A stretch of 64,000 nt of DNA. Origin: Rhodococcus sp. B7740 (GTDB taxonomy: Bacteria > Actinomycetota > Actinomycetes > Mycobacteriales > Mycobacteriaceae). The notes beneath the pieces are model-generated. The model was not told the DNA's origin. It saw nothing but the letters and a program-made list of their open reading frames with translations, and did not search any database. The position numbers and the translations under genes were made by a program. The stretch covers positions 5,146,001 through 5,210,000 of the forward strand of contig NZ_CP010797.1 in the NCBI RefSeq assembly GCF_000954115.1, written 5' to 3'. Each line of letters begins with the position of its first letter. The stretch's first letter is position 1. Of this stretch, positions 58,205-64,000 are shown one piece after another.

Positions 58205-58699
58205 TCAGGCGTAGAGCTTCTGCAGGTTCTCCAGCGTCTTACGGATGTTGCGACGCTGGAACTGCGGGAACGTCTTGCCGCTGGTGACGATCTTGTCGAA
58301 CACGAGGGCCAGCGCGTCGGGCCACTTCGTCCGGTCGTCGGTCCAGGTCTCGGTGACTTTCGTGCCGCCCTCGACCGGCTCGAAGTCGTATCGCCAGGTT
58401 GCGTTCGCGCCCTTGATCTTCGGAGCGCTCTTGCCGATGGCATGGACGCGGAACTCGAAGGTCTTCCCCGGGTCGGCCGCCGTGACGGTGCAGCGAGTGA
58501 CCCATTTCGCTCGGCCACGCTTGTTGGTTCCGTCGAAAACCATTCCCACGTAGGCACTCTCGCGGGGTTCGTGGACGGTGGCGCCGGAGTTCTCGGGGCT
58601 CCACCGACCCATCTCGGTGGGGTCGCTGATCGCGGCGTAGAGCGTATCGGCGTCGGCATTAACGACGATGCTGTCGGAAACGGTGAGTTCGCGCTTCAC
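58205..58699 (-). CDS. SRPBCC (START-like) family protein
   Basis: A 164-aa hydrophobic-cavity protein: VSDSIVVNADADTLYAAISDPTEMGRWSPEN is the typical START/SRPBCC opening, then GMVFDGTNKRGRAKWVTRCTVTAADPGKTFEFRV and VEGGTKVTETWTDDR strands, closing with a long C-terminal helix. It probably binds or helps process a hydrophobic small molecule. GTG 58699 overlaps the SDR stop as GTGA, so the two are translationally coupled and may act on the same compound. Confidence 0.87.
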   Translation of the reverse strand: MKRELTVSDSIVVNADADTLYAAISDPTEMGRWSPENSGATVHEPRESAYVGMVFDGTNKRGRAKWVTRCTVTAADPGKTFEFRVHAIGKSAPKIKGANATWRYDFEPVEGGTKVTETWTDDRTKWPDALALVFDKIVTSGKTFPQFQRRNIRKTLENLQKLYA

Positions 58700-59520
58700 G
58701 ACGATGCACCCTTCTTCAGGCCGGGATGGACACGAGTGAGCATCGGGACCAACAGTGTTCGCGGGGTGATCTGCGCGAAGATCGATCCGATGCGGTTGGC
58801 GGGCCCGGGGATCGACACCATGCGTCCCTTGGTCATGTCGTCGACGGCAGTCCTGGCCACCGTCTCGGCAGAGACCCACATGATCGACGGAAGTGCCTTC
58901 TCTGCATCGTCTTTCGCGAAGCCTGCGGCTTCGCCGAACCCGGTCTGGACCGGTCCGGGGCACAGTGCGGTTGCGGTCACGCCGGTTCCGCGCAGTTCAC
59001 CGGTCAGAGACTGGGTGTAAGAGAGTACGAACGCCTTGCACGCACCATATCCGGCCTGTCCGGGCAGAGGCTGGAACGCAGCGGTCGAGGCCACGTTGAG
59101 CAGCGCGCCGCGTCCTCGTTCGATCATGCCGGGGAGGAACCGGGTGCACAGGTCTGCGACAGCGACGACATCCACCTCGATCATGTGCATCTCGGCGTCG
59201 GGGTCGGATTCTGCGACCGGTCCGAGTGTGGAAAGGCCGGCGTTGTTGATCAAGATGTCGGGGATCAGGCCGAGTTCGGTGATGCGGCCGAGCAATTCGG
59301 CTCGCGCCGTGCGGTCGGAGAGGTCCGCTGCGAGTACTTCGGCTCGGACTCCCCGTGCCCGAATCTCCTGTGCCAACTCTTCGAGCTTGTCGGCGCGCCG
59401 GGCGACGAGGGTGACGCCATGGCCACGGGATGCGAGCACGCGGGCGATCGCGGCTCCGATTCCCGAGGACGCTCCGGTCACGACGGCTGTCCGATCAGGG
59501 GCGGGACGAGGAAGGCTCAT
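58696..59520 (-). CDS. Short-chain dehydrogenase/reductase
   Basis: SDR of 274 aa with TGASSGIG nucleotide-binding loop near residues 15-22, DILINNAGLSTLG, a catalytic serine in LLNVASTAAFQPLPG, YGACK as Tyr/Lys, and LCPGPVQTGFG. The C-terminal part (IFAQITPRTLLVPMLTRVHPG) is typical of membrane-associated actinobacterial SDRs acting on lipids or steroids. ATG 59520 is supported by GGTGGGAG upstream. GTG 59529 is a possible alternative. Coupled to the SRPBCC gene by GTGA overlap. Divergent from the iron-siderophore lipoprotein across about 100 bases that hold two palindromic sites. Confidence 0.9.
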   Translation of the reverse strand: MSLPRPAPDRTAVVTGASSGIGAAIARVLASRGHGVTLVARRADKLEELAQEIRARGVRAEVLAADLSDRTARAELLGRITELGLIPDILINNAGLSTLGPVAESDPDAEMHMIEVDVVAVADLCTRFLPGMIERGRGALLNVASTAAFQPLPGQAGYGACKAFVLSYTQSLTGELRGTGVTATALCPGPVQTGFGEAAGFAKDDAEKALPSIMWVSAETVARTAVDDMTKGRMVSIPGPANRIGSIFAQITPRTLLVPMLTRVHPGLKKGASS

Positions 59521-59539
59521 GGCTCCCACCGTAGCGAAT

Positions 59540-59557
59540 ATGCGCTGCGCAGCGCAT
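59540..59557. promoter_or_regulatory. Perfect 18-bp palindrome upstream of the SDR gene
   Basis: Sequence ATGCGCTGCGCAGCGCAT is perfectly self-complementary and lies 20 bases upstream of the SDR start, a candidate operator for a TetR-type or similar dimeric regulator, distinct from the iron box beside it. Confidence 0.5.
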
Positions 59558-59570
59558 TTGAATCCTCATT

Positions 59571-59589
59571 GAAGGTTAGCCTACTCTTA
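59571..59589. promoter_or_regulatory. IdeR/DtxR-like iron box upstream of the siderophore-binding lipoprotein
   Basis: GAAGGTTAGCCTACTCTTA aligns with the 19-bp actinobacterial consensus TTAGGTTAGGCTAACCTAA at about 13-14 positions, including the core AGGTTAG and CTA. It lies 35 bases upstream of the start of the iron-siderophore lipoprotein gene, where an iron-dependent repressor should act. Confidence 0.65.
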
Positions 59590-59623
59590 CTTCAACGCTT
59601 CTTTGCTTGTCGAAAGGGTAACC

Positions 59624-60679
59624 ATGTTCTCTGCTTCGTCGGCCGGTCGTCGGACTGCCCGCCGTGTGTCCCTGCTGTCTGCACTCGCTGTGTCGGCCCT
59701 GGTGGTCGGTGCGTGCTCGTCCTCCGACACTGCCGGGCCCGAGCAGTCGGGAGGCGGTGATTTCGCGGCCGTCACCATCGATTCGGCACTGGGGCAGGCG
59801 GTCATCACCGAGAAGCCGGAGCGCATCGTGACTCTCGGTCAGGGCTCGGCCGAGACGGCGATCGCGCTGGGTACCGTCCCAGTCGGTGTCGAGGAGTATT
59901 CGTGGGGTGCCGACGACACCGGTTACCTGCCGTGGGTACACGACGCGGTCACCGAACTGGGGGCCGAGCTTCCCGAACAATTCACCGGCGGAACCGAACT
60001 GAACATCGAGGCCATTGCCGCCCTCGAGCCGGATCTCGTTCTGGCTCCGTGGTCCGGCATCACCCAGGACCAGTTCGACAAGCTCAGTGCCTTCGCTCCG
60101 GTGGTGGCCTACGAGGAGCAGCCGTGGACGATCACCTGGGAAGATCAGATCACCGTGATCGGCAAGGCCATGGGCGAGGAACAGAAGGCAGCCGAGGAGA
60201 TCGACAAGATCAAGGCGCGCTTCGCCGACGCCGCCGCCCAGCACCCCGAGTATTCGGACGTGAGCTTTTCGTACATCTACAACACAGGTCCCGGGACGCT
60301 CGGAGTGTTCCTCGCCGACGAGCAGCGCGTCGCGATGGTGCGCGGTCTCGGGTTGCAGGTCGACCCGGTGGTGAACACGCTCGACGAGACCGAGGGCACC
60401 GACTCGTCGGTCATCGGCTTGGAGAATGCGAATCTGCTGAACGATTCCGACCTGATCTTCACGTTCTACTCGGATCCGCAGAACCGTACCGACACCGAGA
60501 ATCAGCCTGCGTACCAGCAGATTCCGGCTGTTTCCCGCGGGTCGGTCGTTGCGCCGACGGATCAGTCCTTCGTCACCGGGTCGTCCATCATCAATCCGTT
60601 GACGGTGCCGTGGGCACTCGAGCGCTACGTGCCGATGATCGACGAGGCTGTCGCGAAGCTCGACGCCGGCACGTCATAG
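59624..60679 (+). CDS. Iron-siderophore ABC transporter substrate-binding lipoprotein (FecB/FepB-like)
   Basis: Extracytoplasmic binding protein of 351 aa with lipobox VGAC (Cys 31). It is a type III binding fold with a single long helix joining two lobes: VTIDSALGQAVITEKPERIVTLGQG at the start, IAALEPDLVLAPWSGITQDQFDKLS, FSYIYNTGPGTLGVFLAD and LLNDSDLIFTFYSDPQNRTD. Such proteins deliver ferric siderophores (or haem or cobalamin) to an ABC importer. No importer genes adjoin it. AAGGG precedes ATG 59624. The iron box at 59571 implies repression by IdeR/DtxR under iron sufficiency. Confidence 0.9.
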   Translation: MFSASSAGRRTARRVSLLSALAVSALVVGACSSSDTAGPEQSGGGDFAAVTIDSALGQAVITEKPERIVTLGQGSAETAIALGTVPVGVEEYSWGADDTGYLPWVHDAVTELGAELPEQFTGGTELNIEAIAALEPDLVLAPWSGITQDQFDKLSAFAPVVAYEEQPWTITWEDQITVIGKAMGEEQKAAEEIDKIKARFADAAAQHPEYSDVSFSYIYNTGPGTLGVFLADEQRVAMVRGLGLQVDPVVNTLDETEGTDSSVIGLENANLLNDSDLIFTFYSDPQNRTDTENQPAYQQIPAVSRGSVVAPTDQSFVTGSSIINPLTVPWALERYVPMIDEAVAKLDAGTS

Positions 60680-60987
60680 CTTGATCGAGCGGAGCGGAGC
60701 AACCACGCGACTCGTGCACAACGCCGAAGTCCACGGTCGATCTGGCAGCTCGTGTTCGAGAGATGGGCGGCCGTAGCCCGGAAGATGGCGTCCGCGGGCT
60801 GCTCTCTATCGCCCTCCCTCCATGCTGGCCTTCGCTGGAGGTTCGGGCTGTGCCCGAGGTGGTGCCGCATCACTGCGGTGACGGCATTGGCGCTTCACCC
60901 GAATCAGTTTGTCGAGCAGTCTCTTCCAGCCCCGCACCGTGTTCTCGGTGCGGGGCTGGATTGTTTCTGCGGTTCGTGTGGGCAGGC
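60680..60987. other. Intergenic stretch after the siderophore lipoprotein gene
   Basis: About 308 bases between the lipoprotein stop and the DUF222/HNH stop. Apart from the terminator hairpin at 60926-60959 I see no gene, repeat or recognisable RNA. The short open frames that cross it run into the opposite strand of the HNH gene and have no protein-like composition. Confidence 0.5.
60926..60959. terminator. Hairpin terminator between lipoprotein and DUF222/HNH genes
   Basis: Perfect 14-bp stem CCAGCCCCGCACCG / CGGTGCGGGGCTGG with loop TGTTCT, followed on the plus strand by ATTGTTTCTG. It lies 28 bases beyond the stop of the minus-strand HNH gene, so it is more likely that gene's terminator, though it could act in both directions. 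Confidence 0.75.
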
Positions 60988-62373
60988 TCAGGCGATGTGG
61001 GGGCCTGCGCGGGCGTGGGATGGTCGGGGTTGTCGGTACGGGTCGACGGTGGCCGGTGGGATAAACCAGGGGTGGTTGTCGACGCCGATGAACACTTCCC
61101 AGTTGGAGTGGTGGAGGAGTCGGTGGTGGAATCCGCACAGTAGGACGAGGTTGTTCATGTCGGTGGGGCCACCGTCTGCCCAGTGCCGGATGTGATGCGC
61201 TTCTGTCCAGGCGGCGGGTTTGCCGCAGCCGGGGAACGCGCAGGTGTGATCACGGGCGATGAGCGCCTTCTTCTGTTTGGCGGTGACGGTGCGTGCGGTG
61301 CGAGCAAGGTTGATCGGGGAACCGTTCTCGTCCATGACGATCGCGGTGAGCAGGCAGTCGCAGGCGAGTTGCCGGGAGGTGTTGCGGGAGAGCGGTCCCA
61401 TCCAGGGCAGCCACCCGACGGTGGTGCCGTCACCGAACAGGTCCCGGTACGCGCCGCGATCTGCGGCACAAGGTGGATTCGTCCCGTCTTCCGCATCGGG
61501 GTGGATGGAGTGTCCGGTGTTGATGTCGACCGGATCTACTTCGCCGGTGTCGGATTCGGCTGCAGCGCGCGTGGTTTCGTCGTCTGCGATGTCGTCGGCG
61601 TCGGCACTGTCGCGGAGGTCGGTGAGATCGCGCAGGCTGATGTGCAGGTTCAGGTGCGGGCGTTCACCGCCTTCGATGGGTCGATCACTCGAGGCGAGGT
61701 ACTGGTCGAGGATGTGTCCGAAGGCGTCGGCTCTGCGCCTCGCGGGGCTGCGATCGTCTTGGGTGCCGTCGGCGGCGGGTCGTGGTTCGGTCAGCGGGGA
61801 GAGTGCGGTGAGCAGCTTCTCGCCGGTGATCGCATCGAAGTCTCCTCTGAGTACCAGCCGCCCGTTCAAGGTCTTGGAGGCGAAGAATTCGTTGCGGTCG
61901 GTGTCGTCGGCGGGTGGTGTCTTTCCGCCGTAGGTGTCGTGGAGTTTGGTGATCGCTTCCCGGATGCGGCCTGTGCGTGCTTCGGGTCCGGTGGCAGCGG
62001 TGATCATCGCTTTCCGGGCTATGTCCTGGCCTGCTGGGGGGAGGTTCTTGGGTGGGGTTTCGGCGAAGGTAAGGATCAAGGCGGCGTGGTCGACGGTGAT
62101 GCTGCCGGTGTTCACGGCGTCGGCGATGTCGGGGAAGTTCTTCAGTCCGCGGGCGAGGGCGACGATCTTGGTGGCCTTGGACGGTGAGAGCAGGGTGGTG
62201 GAGGTGAGCCAGCCTGCGGGTCCGGGGAAGCCGAGTTTCTCCCGGGAGACGCGGGTGTCGATCTCGGCGACGAGAGCGATCCGGCGGGCTTCGAGCAGTT
62301 GGATCTGGTGGGAGACCACAGCAGACTCGGCGAGGAGTTCTGCCTCGCTCAGTTGCCAGATCGCTGCGGTCAT
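60988..62373 (-). CDS. DUF222 domain HNH endonuclease (13E12-type) with SOS box
   Basis: Protein of 461 aa. The DUF222 part (residues about 25-330) is typical of the REP13E12 family: SEAELLAESAVVSHQIQLLEARRI, GWLTSTTLLSPSKATKIVALA and AADGTQDDRSPARRRADAFGHIL. The C-terminal HNH nuclease has CAFPGCGKPAAWTEAHHIRHW and NNLVLLCGFHHRLLH with Cys and His ligands. The function is unknown, DNA cleavage or an element-related role being likely. ATG 62373 is used. A perfect LexA-type palindrome TCGAACGCGCGTTCGA lies 14 bases upstream, so expression is probably DNA-damage inducible, as reported for some mycobacterial 13E12 proteins. A hairpin follows the stop. Confidence 0.9.
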   Translation of the reverse strand: MTAAIWQLSEAELLAESAVVSHQIQLLEARRIALVAEIDTRVSREKLGFPGPAGWLTSTTLLSPSKATKIVALARGLKNFPDIADAVNTGSITVDHAALILTFAETPPKNLPPAGQDIARKAMITAATGPEARTGRIREAITKLHDTYGGKTPPADDTDRNEFFASKTLNGRLVLRGDFDAITGEKLLTALSPLTEPRPAADGTQDDRSPARRRADAFGHILDQYLASSDRPIEGGERPHLNLHISLRDLTDLRDSADADDIADDETTRAAAESDTGEVDPVDINTGHSIHPDAEDGTNPPCAADRGAYRDLFGDGTTVGWLPWMGPLSRNTSRQLACDCLLTAIVMDENGSPINLARTARTVTAKQKKALIARDHTCAFPGCGKPAAWTEAHHIRHWADGGPTDMNNLVLLCGFHHRLLHHSNWEVFIGVDNHPWFIPPATVDPYRQPRPSHARAGPHIA

Positions 62374-62386
62374 GGGAGCAAGTGTA

Positions 62387-62402
62387 TCGAACGCGCGTTC
62401 GA
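62387..62402 (-). promoter_or_regulatory. LexA/SOS box upstream of the DUF222/HNH gene
   Basis: TCGAACGCGCGTTCGA is a perfect match to the actinobacterial SOS-box form TCGAAC-N4-GTTCGA. It lies 14 bases upstream of the HNH ATG, where a bound LexA would block transcription until DNA damage. Confidence 0.8.
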
Positions 62403-62841
62403 CTGGCAACCATAGTGCAATCGAAAACTACTGTCCTGCTTAACTATTCGCGATCCTGAACCTGTCGGTGCGTCGTGGTAAGGGGCCGTCGGCACCCGAA
62501 GATCGCATGTCTCGGCCATTGTGGGCGAAAAGTGCACACCCGAACTTTGGTGCGTTCCTCTGGACCGCCGATCCTGAAGGTCGTCCGCACGCGGGTTTGG
62601 GCGAGACGCCGAGTTCTGCGGCAGTGTCATTGCGCAGCGACGATTGGGTGCGATGGGCTGGGTCGGCTGGGCGGCTGCGGCAGGAACCTTGAAGGCGGCC
62701 GGTTCCGATCTCTGCGTCGCAGCCGGCGCAGTGGGCGTTGCGTGGTTGATACCAACGAGACACTCGACAGGATCCGACTGCACTCGGTTTCGCCGAGCTT
62801 ACTGAGCGAATCGAAGATTTGCGGTTCAAGGATCCAACGTG
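62403..62841. other. Intergenic stretch between DUF222/HNH and photolyase-related genes
   Basis: About 440 bases. It holds the promoter of the HNH gene near 62403-62440 and the 3' region of the photolyase-related gene. Open frames here (for example 62370-62783 on the minus strand) have low-complexity, non-protein-like composition. A GC-rich run of GGCTGGGTCGGCTGGGCGGC type at about 62650-62675 is the only visible structure. Confidence 0.4.
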
Positions 62842-64000
62842 TCAGTACACCTCGCGCTGTCGTTCTTGTTCCAATACCTGCTCCAGGTCGCTCAATCGGT
62901 TCATCGACGACACCTGTCGCGCGGTGCGGTGATTGAGTGCCAACATCTCGCGGTGCCGGTGCACGAAGGCCCAGTAGCCGGCGGTGAAGGGGCACGCATC
63001 GTCGCCCAGTCGCTTCTTCGGGTTGAATTCGCACGGCTTGCAGTAATCGGTCATGCGGTTCAGGTATGCCCCGCCCGAGGCGTAGGGCTTGGTGGCGATC
63101 ACGCCGCCGTCCGCGTGTTGACTCATGCCGATCACGTTCACTGGCATCACCCAGGCGAATCCGTCGACGAAAGCCGTTGCGAACCAGTCGGTCAGCGCTC
63201 GCGGATCCCAAGCATGTTGCAGCGCAAAGTTTCCCAGGATCATCAGTCGGGGGATGTGGTGCACCCAGCCGCGGTCGCGCACGCCGTCCACCGTCGACGA
63301 CAGGCATTTCGCGACCACAGCGTCGCCGTCCAACTCGAGCAGCCAATTCGGCAGTGGCTCATGCGCTTCGAGCTTGTTGCGCTCGAGGTACTCCGGCCCC
63401 AGATGCCAGTACAGGTGCCACACGTATTCGCGCCAGCCGAGGATCTGTCGAACGAAACCCTCCACGCTCGCCAGCGGAGTGCCGTCGCGGTGGGCGTCCT
63501 CGGCGGCATGCGCCACGTCCAGCGGTTGCAGCAGGCCGAGGTTCAGTGGGACCGAGAGCAGTGAGTGAGACATCGTCCAGTCGTCGGCCATCACCGCGTC
63601 CTCGTACTTGCCGAAGTCGTCCAAGCGGTAATTCACGAAGTGCGCCAACGCGTCCGACGCCTCGGCCGCGGTCACCGCGAATACTCGGGGTCCGTCCACT
63701 CCGACGGTGTCGAGGTCCCACTCGTCGAGGTCGGCGCGCACCTGCTCGTCGATGGCATCCTCGGTCGGCCACCACGGTTCCTCCACGCCCAGGGTCAGAC
63801 GCCCCTTCGGCGGTGGCGACTGGTTTTCGGCGTCGAGGTTCCACTTGCCCGAGACCGGGTCGGCACCGTCCATCAGCACATCGAATCTCTTGCGCTGCTC
63901 GCGGTAGAACGTTTCCATCCGGAAGGTGCCGCGTTCGGCCGCCCAGTCGGCGAACTCGGCACGGGGGAGTGCGAACATCGGCGTCGGGAGAATCTCCGAG
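62842..64000 (-). CDS. Deoxyribodipyrimidine photolyase-related protein, FeS-BCP type (5' end outside window)
   Basis: The C-terminal 386 or more residues of a cryptochrome/photolyase-related flavoprotein of the iron-sulfur bacterial (PhrB-like) class, which repairs 6-4 photoproducts or senses light. The frame runs to base 64000 without a start (upstream residues SEILPTP fit the family), so the N-terminus is missing. Visible features are FVRQILGWREYVWHLYW, PRLMILGNFALQHAWDPRALTDWF, ASGGAYLNRMTDYCKPCEFNPKKR and GDDACPFTAGYW, where three or more cysteines are expected 4Fe-4S ligands. The tail is basic and Gln/Glu-rich. Antenna pigment and repair specificity cannot be read here. Confidence 0.9.
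   Translation of the reverse strand, partial: SEILPTPMFALPRAEFADWAAERGTFRMETFYREQRKRFDVLMDGADPVSGKWNLDAENQSPPPKGRLTLGVEEPWWPTEDAIDEQVRADLDEWDLDTVGVDGPRVFAVTAAEASDALAHFVNYRLDDFGKYEDAVMADDWTMSHSLLSVPLNLGLLQPLDVAHAAEDAHRDGTPLASVEGFVRQILGWREYVWHLYWHLGPEYLERNKLEAHEPLPNWLLELDGDAVVAKCLSSTVDGVRDRGWVHHIPRLMILGNFALQHAWDPRALTDWFATAFVDGFAWVMPVNVIGMSQHADGGVIATKPYASGGAYLNRMTDYCKPCEFNPKKRLGDDACPFTAGYWAFVHRHREMLALNHRTARQVSSMNRLSDLEQVLEQERQREVY

Noticed and set aside
1-64000. CRISPR arrays, tRNA or rRNA genes, insertion sequences, prophage or replication origin
   Set aside because: No regularly spaced direct repeats with variable spacers, no cloverleaf or rRNA-like stretch, no transposase or integrase, and no DnaA-box cluster was seen. 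tRNAs can be missed by eye.

Overview
The window is GC-rich actinobacterial chromosome, most likely from Rhodococcus or a close relative in the Corynebacteriales. The evidence is a fused 2-oxoglutarate decarboxylase (kgd), an F420-type oxidoreductase, a FadD15-like acyl-CoA synthetase, a DUF222/HNH (13E12-type) protein behind an actinobacterial LexA box, a cAMP phosphodiesterase very like mycobacterial Rv0805 next to a Stealth/CpsY protein, and dense ATGA/GTGA stop-start overlaps. The genus is inferred from gene content. About 58 protein genes are supported. The first (malic enzyme) and last (photolyase-related) run off the window. No rRNA, tRNA, CRISPR array, insertion sequence or prophage was seen.

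Layout. 1-5.7 kb: malic enzyme, a four-gene OpuC-type glycine betaine/choline ABC operon, and a divergent paralogous binding lipoprotein. 5.7-9.8 kb: an esterase / short-chain dehydrogenase / Baeyer-Villiger monooxygenase operon like mycobacterial mymA-lipR-sadH, with a divergent TetR gene and a 34-bp palindromic operator, then an intergenic palindromic repeat element. 10-19.7 kb: kgd, a fused double ABC exporter and an ABC-2 transporter pair. 19.7-23.6 kb: an F420-type oxidoreductase, an unknown protein, a GST-fold xenobiotic reductase, a GNAT protein and cspA with three stem-loops behind it. 23.9-29 kb: PadR plus a drug-efflux pump, an acyl-CoA dehydrogenase divergent from an enoyl-CoA hydratase, and an adenine/adenosine deaminase. 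29-34 kb: a membrane-anchored molybdopterin oxidoreductase, a sugar-lactone oxidase, a TetR gene and a PLP-barrel enzyme. 34-42 kb: a three-domain nuclease/exonuclease/helicase, a lipase-like hydrolase, a long-chain acyl-CoA synthetase and a DEAD-box RNA helicase.

42-48.4 kb: a PaoABC-like molybdenum aldehyde oxidoreductase operon converging on an amino-acid ABC transporter whose binding protein and permease are fused, with RidA and a histidine phosphatase upstream. 49-51.4 kb: a pair of acyl-CoA dehydrogenase subunits. 51.4-56 kb: a secreted hydrolase, the cAMP phosphodiesterase, and a methyltransferase-VanZ-Stealth operon. 56-60.7 kb: a phosphoribosyltransferase, a quinone-type oxidoreductase, a DinB-fold protein, an SRPBCC/SDR pair and an iron-siderophore binding lipoprotein behind an IdeR-like iron box. 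61-64 kb: the SOS-boxed DUF222/HNH gene and the Fe-S photolyase-related gene.

Most of the window is ordinary actinobacterial core and accessory metabolism. The best leads are the 119-bp two-unit palindromic element near 9.8 kb, the LexA-boxed HNH protein, the nuclease/exonuclease/helicase fusion with a four-cysteine motif, a Stealth gene whose coding sequence continues upstream of its only canonical start, and several well-formed operators in divergent promoters. All protein names rest on motifs read by eye and on memory of the families. No database search was possible.
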